Positions 20,571 through 30,647 of a DNA stretch of 64,000 nt are shown here, one piece after another. Each line of letters starts with the position of its first letter. The first letter of the stretch is position 1. Source of the DNA: Berberis thunbergii (lineage: Eukaryota; Streptophyta; Magnoliopsida; Ranunculales; Berberidaceae). The position numbers and the translations under genes were made by a program. Where the stretch lies: assembly GCA_003290165.1 (NCBI GenBank), contig QNQO01000643.1:434001-498000 (forward strand), in the 5' to 3' direction. Below the pieces are notes generated by a model. That model was not told the origin of the DNA. It searched no databases and was given only the letters and a program-made list of their open reading frames with translations.

Positions 20571-21174
20571 TCTGGAAACCAGAGCAATAATGTGCTGACG
20601 ACTATAAAGCAGATTACCATTACGGTCACCATGATGACGATTACTGGCATTCGTAATATGATCAGCTGGCTGAGGAGCAGATACATGCTCAAATTTAACA
20701 CCTGACTCTCTTTCAATCCTAGAAATGTTTGATCGCCTTGGATCATATAACATACCAGCAACCCCAGTATTCCCTTGAAGGAAACAACTAGGGTAGTAGG
20801 ACCAAGCTTTAGTATAAGAAGAATGTAACATGTCATAATAATAAATGAACCCTTCTAACTGGTGAGGAAACGGGGGAGGGAGGGGTGTGCAACCCTCCAT
20901 CCCCCTCGAGATGCACGAAGGCACACATTTCGAGGGGGATGGAGGGTTGCACCCCCTCCCTCGCCGGTTTCCTTGCCAGTTAGAATTTTCGATAATAAAT
21001 AGATCTGCTCTGCTCGTGTGTACAGAACAATGGATAGTCTTCTACATCACGTGGCAGTTCACACTGAAAATCTGAATTATCAACTGCACGTCGTTGATAT
21101 CCAAGCCCCTAGCTGCCACATTTGTCGCCACCAATGTCATGAACTTGTCTGATCTAAATCCAGAAAGTGTGACC
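20571..21174 (-). pseudogene. DEAD-box RNA helicase 7-like fragment
   Basis: Exon 21174 to ~21075 (after a tgtag acceptor) reads [20 protein letters not shown] then [10 protein letters not shown], the helicase C-terminal motif region of plant PRH75/RH7-type helicases. After a short local duplication, ~21066-21010 reads [10 protein letters not shown] and a degraded HRSGRTGRA (motif VI). An intron holding a foldback element follows. Exon 20773-20571 (acceptor cttcaag, donor CCAGA/gtaagc) reads NTGVAGMLYDPRRSNISRIE, RESGVKFEHVSAPQPAD, then diverges. Motif VI is damaged and all upstream helicase motifs (Q, I, DEAD) are missing, so this is a gene fragment, not a gene. Confidence 0.85.
20847..20991. 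mobile_element. 145-bp foldback element with 9-bp target duplication
   Basis: Two ~54-bp arms (ttctaactggtgaggaaacg and the complement of its partner ending ccttgccagttagaa) are nearly perfect inverted copies around a ~20-bp centre, giving a very stable hairpin. ATAATAAAT stands on both sides (20838-20846 and 20992-21000). A 9-bp duplication points to a Mutator-like foldback MITE. It lies in the intron of the helicase fragment. Confidence 0.8.
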
Positions 21175-21813
21175 TACAAGGAATCGTTCAATGATTAAGA
21201 AGAAATGGTTGAGAACTTGCTAAAAAAATTACGAATGACATGGTTATCAAGGGGAACCGTTTTTTAATAAAAAATAATGGTATTGGTTCAGTGGAAAACA
21301 TCATGTAAGAAACAATTTAATCAAGATTACAACGAAAGAAAACAAAAGCTTAGTTTTCGTTATCAAAAACCCTAGTTTTTTTTATTTTTAAATTTATTAT
21401 TATTATTATTATTATTATTTATTTAAGATTACGTTAAAAAATTGTTGAAATAACTGTTACTCTTTTGCCTAAATACTACTTTACTCTCAAGGTGAACTTA
21501 TACCACTTTACTACTTACACCTATCAAGCACTCGTGCGAAAATACTACCAACTACACACTCTAACTATCTAAAATACCATTAAAACATTAAATTCTATTA
21601 AATTAATACTTATTGGCACAGGAACCCTGCAAGAACTAGAGCAGGTTGTATGAGCCTTCTTCCCATTCTGTCTAACCCTGCTCCTGCTTAGATGGAACAG
21701 GAACCCTGCAAGAACTAGAGCAAGTACAAGGGCGCCAATTTGGTCACTTATACAGACCTTGACATCCATAAATCCAGTTTTATGCGTCCTATTTTGGGGT
21801 TTGGGGTTCACAT
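21175..21813. other. noncoding spacer with TTA microsatellite and short duplication
   Basis: A (TTA)n tract lies at about 21394-21423. The 26-base phrase beginning acaggaaccctgcaagaact occurs twice, at about 21618 and 21698. No gene supported. Confidence 0.5.
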
Positions 21814-22158
21814 TGTTGAAATTAATTTGCAATTCTCATATGTGATCATTCTGGAGAACATATCTAGAAGTTATAGAGATAGTTAATGTATTTGGTTCTC
21901 CATGATGTCTCTTCATCTCTCAAGGTGACTCTCCTTATCTCAAGCTACATAGTTCTAGGAATAATTAAAGTAGATTGTTCTAGTTCTTGTATTGATCTCA
22001 TTATAAATAGATGTAATCAGATATGCATGTTATTTAAGCCTCAAAAACACTATCTAAGAAATTCTGAAATTCTACTATACCCAACAATCTCAAATCTGCA
22101 GGAGCAGCAGCACTGCAAACTTCCAATTATTCTAGCCACTCTTCCACTATACCCAACA
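21814..22158 (+). repeat. 5' LTR of copia element 2
   Basis: 345 bp, TGTTGA...CCAACA. It contains ttataaatag at about 22001-22010, a plausible TATA element for the element transcript. Confidence 0.95.
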
Positions 22159-22162
22159 AATT

Positions 22163-22174
22163 TGGTATCAGAGC
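22163..22174 (+). other. primer-binding site of copia element 2
   Basis: TGGTATCAGAGC, complementary to the 3' end of initiator Met-tRNA, four bases after the 5' LTR. Confidence 0.9.
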
Positions 22175-25100
22175 TTGGTTATTCTCAGCCCTTGTTTCAC
22201 TCTAATTTCATCACTTGACCTATTTATAATTTCATTTGCTTATTCAACAAATCAAGTTCCAATATTTGATGGAGAGCATTATGACTATTGGAGCAGCCAA
22301 ATGAAAGTCATTTTTATCTCCCAAGATCTGTGGGAAGTCGTGGAGGACACATATGAAGAACCACCAGAAGGAGGTAGCTCTACTGGCTGGACAGAGGCAA
22401 AGTAGAAGTTATACAAAGAAAATGTGAAGAAAGATGCAAGTGAACTGAGATTTATTCAGCAAGGTGTAAGCAAGTCCATCTACCCTCGTATTTTTGGCGC
22501 AAACAAAGCCAAGCAAGCTTGGGATATTCTGAAAAATAAATTTCAAGGGAATGATAGAGTTATCACTCTAAAACTACAATCACTCTGGAGGGAATTCGAC
22601 AATATGGGTATGAAAGAAAGTGAAGGTGTTCAAGAGTTTCTCTCTAAAGTAGCTGAAACTGTGAACCAAATTCGGAGCTGTGGAGACACCATTGAGGACA
22701 AGAAGATTGTGCAAAAATTTCTTCGTAGTCTTCCACCAAAGTTTGATCATGTTGTTGCAGCCATTGAAGAATCAAAGGATCTATCTACTTACACCTTGCA
22801 TGAACTAATGAGTTCTCTCCAAACACATGAGCAAAGAATTAATAGGTCTTCAAGTCAACCTTTGGAGCAAGCATTTCAATCCAAGATTAATTTATCAAAC
22901 AAGAGGATCACAAGAGGATCTCACAAGGCAAACGTGGTGGTTTTCACCAAAAGTTCGGGAAAGGACAGCAAGCTCAAAATGAAGACGTCGGAAAAGGAAA
23001 GGAAAGAAGAGGAAATTGGCAGCAAAAATCTAGTAATTCTTTTCCTCCTTGTCGAATTTGCAAAAGGACAAATCATGAGAGCAAAGATTGCCGATATAGG
23101 TGCAAAAGGTGCAAAATTTCCAATCATTCTCAAAGGGACTGTTGGTTCCAAGAGAAAAAAGAAAAGGATGAAGCCAATTTCACACAAGATGAAGGTGATC
23201 AACTCTTCTCTTGTATGAGCATACAAAATGAATCTCACAATACATGGTACTTGGACAATGGTTGCAGTAACCACATGACAGGAAATCGGGAGATCTTTGT
23301 GGAGCTTGATCAAAATTTCACCTCTCAAGTGAAGCTTGGAGATGGAAAGCTTCAAAGTGCTGAAGGCAAGGGAGTCATTGCATTCCACACAAAAGGAGGT
23401 GACAAAAAACTCATTGGTGATGTTCTTTATGTTCCAAAACTGTCTCAAAACCTCTTAAGTGTTGGACAACTATTACAAAAAGGTTATTCAGTGTTTTTTG
23501 ATGAAGGCACATGCAGAATTTTTGATAAGAAAAACAATCTCATGGTGGCTACAGTTGAGATGAGCAGAAACAAGGTTTTCCCTCTCATATTATGCCACAA
23601 GTTGAGAAAGTTGCATTCAAAACTGAAAGTTTTGACTCAACTATGTTATGGCATTTGAGATATGGCCACCTAAATTATAAGGGGCTGCACCTATTGAAGC
23701 AAAAGAATATGGTGGTTGGACTTCCATTTATTGAAATGAACAATAAAATATGCGAGGGGTGCATTTATGGGAAGATGCATAGGCTTCCTTTTTCTAAAAC
23801 ATCTTGGAGATCAAAAACTCCATTAGAATTGGTACATTCAAACATTTGTGGACCTTCAAGAACCCCATCTCTTAACAGTAAGAGATACTTTATTCTCTTT
23901 ATTGATTATTATACTAGAATGATGTGGATTTTCTTTCTCAACCAAAAGTCCGAAGCTTTCTCAGCCTTTCTACAGTTCAAAGCTCTTGCAGAAAAACAAA
24001 GTGGGCAAGAAATTAAGTCCCTACAGACTGATCGTGGAGGGGAATATATCTATGGTCCTTTTATGGAGTATTGCAAGAAAAATGGCATTCAAAGACAACT
24101 TACAATTAGAAGAAGTCCCCAGCAAAATGGAGTTACTGAAAGGAAGAACCGAACCATTGTTGAAATGGCTCGAAGTATGCTCAAAGGCAAAGGACTTCCG
24201 AACAAATTTTGGGCTGAAGCAGTCAATACAGCAATCTATATTCTTAATAGATCACCAACAAAGGCGGTGCGCGACAAGACACCATTTGAAGCATGGAGCA
24301 AAAGGAAGCCGGTCATTGATCATTTAAAAGTTTTTGGCTGCATCGCCTACTCTCTAGTTCCATCACAAGAAAGAGAAAAATTTGATGGGAAAGGCGAGAA
24401 ATATATTTTCATTGGCTACAGCAACGAGTCCAAAGGATATCGGCTCTTCAATCCGAGATCTAACAAGCTAATAGTTTCAAGAGACGTATTGTTTAATGAA
24501 TTGGCAGCATGGAGTTGGGAAGAAAGCTCATCTAAAGCACCTACTGTGACTGATTTTCTGGAACCATGGACAAGCCAAGAAGGATCCCATTCCTCTCAAT
24601 CTGATCCAAGTGAATGCTCAACTCCAACAAGGCCACAAAATTATGGATCTTCAAGTCAAGATAGTCCAGATTCAGCACCAGGAAAAATGCGCTCTTTAAC
24701 GGACATTTATGAGTCATGTGACTTTGCTTTCTTCTCTTGTGAGCCACAAAAATTTCAGGAAGCTGTCAAAGAAGATGTATGGAGGAAAGCCATGGATGAT
24801 GAGATTGCAACCATTGAAAAAAACAAGACTTGGAAGCTTGTAGATATTCCAAAAGAAAAAGAGGTGATTGGCTTGAAATGGGTATTCAAAACTAAGTTCA
24901 ATAAAGATGGCTCTATTCAAAAGCACAAGGCAAGATTGGTTGCAAAGGGCCATTCTCAACAACCTGGAATTGACTTCAATGAAACCTTTGCACTGGTTGC
25001 TCGTATGGAGACTATCCGGCTTGTTCTTGCATTAGCTGCCCAATTGAAGTTAAAGGTGTATCAATTGGATGTCAAGTCAGCATTTCTTAATGGAGAACTT

Positions 25101-26267
25101 GAAGAGGAAGTTTATGTGGAGCAACCACAAGGCTATGAAGTGCAAGGAAAAGAAGACAAAGTCTATCGACTTCATAAGGCGCTATATGGGCTAAAGCAAG
25201 CTCCAAGAGCTTGGAACAGTAAAATTGACGGATATTTTAGCCAAAATGGATTCCATAGAAGTCCAAGTGAGCCATCACTCTACATAAAGAAAGAATGTAT
25301 GACTGATTTTCTCATCGTATGCCTTTATGTTGATGATTTAATTTATATGGGCACAAACACAAAGATGGTTGAAGATTTCAAGAAGAACATGATGCAAGTT
25401 TTTGAAATGACTGACTTGGGTTTCATGAAATATTTTCTTGGAATCCAAGTGAGGCAATCGGAAGGAGAGATTTTTATCTCTCAAGAAAAATATGTTGATG
25501 ACTTATTAAAGAAATTTAGAATGGACAAATGTAAGCCGGTGTCTACGCCTATGGCTTTGAATGAGAAGTTGCAGCAAAATGATGGAGCAAAGAAGGGTGA
25601 TTCAAAGATTTACAGAAGTCTTTTTGGTTCCTTAATTTATCTCACAAATACGAGGCCGGATATTGTTCACTCGGTGAGTATGGTGTCAAGGTTCAAGAAC
25701 GAGCCAAGTAAACTACATTTTGCAGCAGCTAAAAGAATCCTAAGATATCTTCTAGGTACGAAGAAGCATGGTCTCTCATACAAGAAAGAAGATAACAACA
25801 AGTTAATGGGATTTACGGATAGTGACTGGGCTGGTTCTTTGGATGACCGGAAAAGTACTTCAGGTTACTTGTTTTGTCTTGGAACAAAAGCAATTTCATG
25901 GAGCTCAAAGAAGCAAAGAACCGTGGCATTATCCTCAGCTGAAGTGGAGTATATTTCAGCCACAGAAGCAGCTTGTGAAGCAGTTTGGTTGAGACGATTT
26001 CTTGTTGATTTACAATATGTGCAACAGCAGCCCACAGTCATAAAATGTGACAATATGTCTGCCATTGCAATGACTAAAAACCCGGTGTTTCATGCACGTA
26101 CAAAGCATATCGAGTTGCGACACCATTTCATCAGAGATTTAGTAAGCATGGGAGAAATTTACTTGGAGTTTATCAACACTAATGATCAGCCAGCAGGCAT
26201 GCTTACCAAAGCCATCACAGTTGAAAATTTTGAGAAGTTTAAAAAGGAGCTGAAAATTACAAATTAA
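22175..26267 (+). pseudogene. copia gag-pol polyprotein, one stop and two frameshifts
   Basis: Domains in order: gag (VPIFDGEHYDYWSSQMKV; KKIVQKFLRSLPPKFDHVVA), two CCHC knuckles (CRICKRTNHESKDC and CKRCKISNHSQRDC, ~23050-23150), protease (WYLDNGCSNHMTG, where the usual D-S/T-G is D-N-G), integrase (zinc-binding WHLRYGHLNYKG...CEGC; catalytic FIDYYTR, TDRGGEY, PQQNGVTERKNR), RT (YQLDVKSAFLNG, YVDD at ~25330) and RNase H (GFTDSDWAGSLDDRKSTSGY). Breaks: TAG at 22403-22405; an 11-bp tandem duplication (22899-22909 and 22910-22920) that shifts gag into another frame before the knuckles; and an apparent 2-bp insertion near 23588 between protease and integrase. The integrase to RNase H frame (23592-26267) is unbroken for 891 codons. 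The true gag start is unclear because no ATG directly precedes the conserved VPIFDG. Confidence 0.95.
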
Positions 26268-26274
26268 GAGGGGG

Positions 26275-26619
26275 TGTTGAAATTAATTTGCAATTCTCAT
26301 ATGTGATCATTCTGGAGAACATATCTAGAAGTTATAGAGATAGTTAATGTATTTGGTTCTCCATGATGTCTCTTCATCTCTCAAGGTGACTCTCCATATC
26401 TCAAGCTACATAGTTCTAGGAATAATTAAAGTAAATTGTTCTAGTTATTGTATTGATCTCATTATAAATAGATGTAATCATATATGCATGTTATGTAAGC
26501 CTCAAAAACACTATCTAAGAAATTATGAAATTCTACTATACCCAACAGTCTCAAATCTACAAGAGCAGCAGCACTGCAAACTTCCAATTATTCTAGCCAC
26601 TCTTCCACTATACCCAACA
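26275..26619 (+). repeat. 3' LTR of copia element 2
   Basis: 345 bp, near-identical to 21814-22158, followed by the duplicated CACAT. Confidence 0.95.
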
Positions 26620-26624
26620 CACAT

Positions 26625-27437
26625 TTCATACAACACTAAGCCACTGTGCATGCAAAATGTATGCACATTTGTCTTCTTACTTTTATTTTTAAATGGTCGT
26701 TTATTGCTTCTTTATTTTAAGAGCTGCTTATGTTTTAAGGGTAGTTTATTGCCCACAATATGTTGTTATTTATATATGGGGCAAAACACAAGCAAAGCTC
26801 GATCTAGATTAGAGTACTAATTGATCCATCGTTTTGTGTTCATCTTTGAAGATCCTATTTTTGTGTTACCTTTCAAGATGTTGGCATTGTTGTCTTTCCA
26901 AAAAATATACAAGATTGCAGCCAGTTAGTTCATTTATCACATTTTGTTACAACATTTCCAAATAACTGACAAATGAAACGAGTTGCCATCTGAATGTATT
27001 ATTCATAGGCACCCTAAGTGAGTTTTAAAAGAGCAAAATATTCCGGTGTATTGACAAGTTTAAGACCAAATTGTCCTCTTTCATTCATTCATCAGCAATA
27101 TAAATATTGTTGTCAAAATACAATAGGACACCACCATACACTAGGAAACCTCCCAAACCAAAGAAACAAATCACTAGCCATCGAAATGTTTCCTAACCCC
27201 CTAAAACTTGCAATACAATATGCTAAAATATATTTTCCTAACTATAGGATGTATTTCCTAATACTGGAAGATATTTTCCTAACAATAGGATGTATTTCCT
27301 AATATGTATGCTTATCCTAGTTAGCTAATTTAAAACATTTTACAAAAAAAAAAATGGGTATTACACATCCAAAAGCTTTGTAGACTACCATTCAAATCCC
27401 AGAGGTAGATATTGCAAAATCTACATTTTAAATTAAT
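26625..27437. other. noncoding spacer with a ~42-bp duplication
   Basis: The phrase atattttcctaac.ataggatgtatttcctaata occurs twice in tandem at about 27225-27305. No gene supported. Confidence 0.5.
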
Positions 27438-29025
27438 TACAACTGTTCACGGCACAATACTATAATAGCAGCCCCAAAGACAAGGAGCAAAGAAATGTGA
27501 ATACCAAACAGCAAAATTTTCATGTCCAGGGTCAATCACCACAAAATCAACATATTTGCATGTAATTAATGATGGAGTCAGATCTTGAACCCCAATGTAC
27601 CCTATAATAGCAGGATGACTACCACTTTTGTGATGACTGATTGAGACCTCATTTGGTAGTCCGTGTGGAACACAATAGCTTGAGCTGTATCATTCCCACA
27701 ACTATCTACCATTCCCACCTGTGTTTCTTCCACAGGAATCATAAACTCCATTGCTCTTTCTATTCTCAACATCAGCATACGATTCATTCAGTCCATCTTC
27801 AAAGTCTTTGCACCCTGAAGTTCAGTCAGGGTGTTTATTGAAGGTGCACATTCCATATCACTAGGTGCCTGTTTATGATCATCTGCCATGTTGTTACTCT
27901 GCTTGAAACTGACTTCATCGTTAACCAACATAGAATCTCCATTTGCAGTATCAGCAGTCTGAGACCTGCAACAAATTATACCTCAGCTTTAGCAAAGTCG
28001 ATAAATAGGAGTCCCGTTTGCTAAGAAAATATTTAACCTAAGGGAACTCTGCCCAGGAATAGAGGTGTATTGTCTCGGTCTATGAAGGACGCTCAGCTGA
28101 ATATTGTCTAGATATCTTATCTCCAGGATGTCTAGTTAAATCTAACTATAAAATGTGAACATTTTTCAAAAACTGTATACACAAAGCTTCAATGTGGACA
28201 AATTTAATAAATAAAAGGAAGCTTGGGCAGTGAGGGGTAAGGAGAAAAGACCATGAGAAACTGCATTTTTTAGCTTTTAGAAAGTTAGCGTGCATAAATT
28301 TGACAGTACTAGCCAAAGTAAGAAAAATGAAAAATGCACTACCGGGAACCGATGTCAAATACTTTATCTAGGAAAGAAAGTTGTTACCCTCATTGTAGCT
28401 TGGCAAGTGGAAAGCAAAAGCCAATTGCAGCAGATTACGATAATTCAAGACAAAGGCTTGTTAAATGAGAAAAAAAATGGTTCACGATGTTATCCATAAC
28501 ATTGAAACAAGTCTAAAGCATAGTAGTAACTTAATAAAACCTCATATGTTAGCATTAAAAATTAATAACAAAACTGACTATGACACAAGATAAAATACAA
28601 TGTCTCAGATAAATAATAGATCTTCATCTAACAGCTGCACTCAATCTCCAAATTAAAATCAGCAAAATTACCTACTTTGGTGAAGTCAATCCAATTTTTT
28701 ATATATTTGGTGGTCTAACTTCTGAACTGAAGCAATGAAGTTCCCTTCATTCGCTTTGTGGTTGTGATTTTAAGCAATATATTTGCGTGTGTTATTAAAA
28801 AAAAAAAATTAATCCTATAAAGGAAACCCCTGTAGATTGTTGTGGAAAGAATTAAAACATAAAACAAATGAATAGTGTGATCAGATATACCTAACAGAAG
28901 CATATATTAAAGTAATCCAACTCAAATTTAGTCTAAAAGTGACTAGAGCAACCGGTGAGGGGGATAATATACCTTGTTGTTCGCCAAAAGATTGCACATC
29001 CATCAGTTCGAATTCAAGATCGCAT
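27438..29025 (-). pseudogene. exon remnants of an unidentified multi-exon gene
   Basis: Three exons with good splice sites and matching phases. Exon A 29025-28973 (acceptor ttttactttgcag, donor CAAG/gtatat): CDLEFELMDVQSFGEQQ, phase 2 to 1. Exon B 28726-28672 (acceptor attgcttcag, donor AGTAG/gtaatt): QKLDHQIYKKLD, a TGA, then LHQS, phase 1 to 2. Exon C from 27965 (acceptor tttgttgcag): SQTADTANGDSMLVNDEVSF, polar and acidic. Its frame is lost by a one-base shift near 27810, resumes as DFEDGLNESYADVENRKSNG, and after two stops near 27690 as SISHHKSGSHPAIIGYIGVQ to about 27440. Two phase-matched junctions argue strongly for a former gene, but I do not recognise the protein. A further candidate exon lies at ~29369-29290 (GWTWRRSDRAVERKKLND), whose donor does not fit. 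Confidence 0.5.
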
Positions 29026-29380
29026 CTGCAAAGTAAAAGAAAGTGGGGGTAAAAACGGGACTATCCATTCAACAAAATATTGCTATTGTAGTCGAAATTC
29101 CAAAATTCCACATGCACTATTTGAATTTTTTTGGTCTCCCAAGACATTTATTTGGATAAGGAAGTAAATGCTTAAATACTCAAAGGCCTTCTCCAAAAGA
29201 GAGGAGGAGAAGAGAAATACAACTAAGTAACAATCACACGTCGCAAAACTTGTGCTTTAGACCACTATGTTAAGAGACTCAAATTTTCCGATCTCTTATA
29301 TCTGCATCATTCAATTTCTTTCTTTCAACTGCTCTATCACTTCTCCTCCAAGTCCAACCCTTGACAACTCTGTGCAGCAA

Positions 29381-30113
29381 AATAAAGTAATTGGATCATC
29401 AAGAGAGAAAGAAATAACTGATATTAGTATGTACAAGTAAGGCCAAGTACCCCTGCATGTTCTCGCCTTATTAGCAACAAGCCAATTTCTAATACATGTA
29501 GTTAAATATAGCTTTAGAGAAATCCCATTTAACTTGTACCAAAAACAGATAAATGTGCTCAATCATCAGATAAGTTTTAACCACTAACGAATGAAAGTAC
29601 AACTAATAGAGTTATAATGTAAAATGAAGGCAGGCACACAAAAAAAATTAGCAGTATAATTCATACTGGATACGAGAGGAGTAATGTGAAGTTGTTGTGA
29701 TGAAATAAATAACACTAAGCATAGTACATACATATTGATACATAATAAAGTGTTGAAATACATAATTAAGCACTATTTATCTAAGAACGATTGTTTAAGG
29801 AGCGTTTCAAGGAACAACGTATGGTTGAATGTTTTAACAATACAAACCATTCATGAAAAACCTCATTTAGAAAATCAACAAAAGAGTTTTCACAACATCT
29901 GAAAAAAAAAAAAAAAAAAAAAAAAAGAGCATTGTTACCTATTCAAACAATAATGGTTAAACCTCGAAATTAATGATAATCAATCACATTCGAATTTCAA
30001 CAAAAACATGTAGAAATTTCAACTCAAATAGTGAAAGTTAAAATCATGATTCAATCACATATCGATCAAAATTGTTGGATTAACAAACGATGAAACTACT
30101 TAAACAAGCATGA
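29381..30113. other. noncoding DNA, probably intron of the minus-strand gene remnant
   Basis: AT-rich. A run of 26 A at 29902-29927 reads on the minus strand as a long T tract ending in cag, an acceptor-like context, but no convincing exon follows. Confidence 0.35.
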
Positions 30114-30118
30114 ATCCA

Positions 30119-30487
30119 TGTGAAACAGGAAACAACCTGTACAGGAATAGGTAACATAACTGTTTTGTGAAACAGGAAACGTGTTCACGTAGAAAATTTG
30201 TGAAGCACAAGGAATAGAGAAAGACAATTGCTGAAATTGTTTAATCTCTTGTTGAGAGATTGTGTGAAAATTGTCATCTTCTTGTACCTTGTTCTTGAAT
30301 ATAGTGGAATCACCTCACGGTGGATGTAGGCAATTTGCTGAACCACATAAACCTTGTGTCTCTTGTGGTATGTTCTTAATTTTCTCTAATTTCTTTCATT
30401 GCTAGTTGCTCTATTTAATTGATTGGATCTTTGTGGTACTTGTGTGCAATTGTTGGTGTCTACCCGCTTCCGTAATAAGGCGCAACA
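30119..30487 (+). repeat. 5' LTR of copia element 3 (369 bp, internally deleted)
   Basis: Matches the 3' LTR except that the block between gaaacgtgtt and cacgtagaaa is missing and a ~16-bp segment (cacctcacggtggatg) is present only here. aaacaggaaac motifs are repeated at its 5' end. Confidence 0.9.
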
Positions 30488-30489
30488 AT

Positions 30490-30501
30490 TGGTATCAGAG
30501 C
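30490..30501 (+). other. primer-binding site of copia element 3
   Basis: TGGTATCAGAGC, two bases after the 5' LTR, complementary to initiator Met-tRNA. Confidence 0.9.
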
Positions 30502-30647
30502 ACTAAGGGAAATTAATCTTGAATTGTTCTACTCAAGATTGTGAAGATTCAAAAAGTGCTAGGATTTGTTTGTGCACAAGTTGTTTGAAAAAAAAAAAAA
30601 AACCGTAGTGAAGCTTCTTGTCTAGAAAGTCACAGGTTTTGTTTACA

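Larger units (their letters stand above)
21814..26619 (+). mobile_element. Ty1/copia retrotransposon 2, full length (4806 bp)
   Basis: Two 345-bp LTRs (21814-22158 and 26275-26619) start TGTTGA and end CCAACA, with a perfect 5-bp duplication CACAT (21809-21813 and 26620-26624). The Met-tRNA primer site TGGTATCAGAGC is at 22163-22174 and a polypurine tract (aagagggggtg) precedes the right LTR. By eye the LTRs differ at about nine positions (~97% identical). The polyprotein is complete in domain order but has one stop and two frameshifts. Confidence 0.97.

Noticed and set aside
20505..20924. 139-residue minus-strand ORF as a gene
   Set aside because: It starts inside the foldback element and reads through intron; only the middle is helicase-like.
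28940..29025. SINE with B box agttcgaattc on the plus strand
   Set aside because: The segment is better explained as a minus-strand exon with good splice sites on both sides and phase agreement with the next exon.
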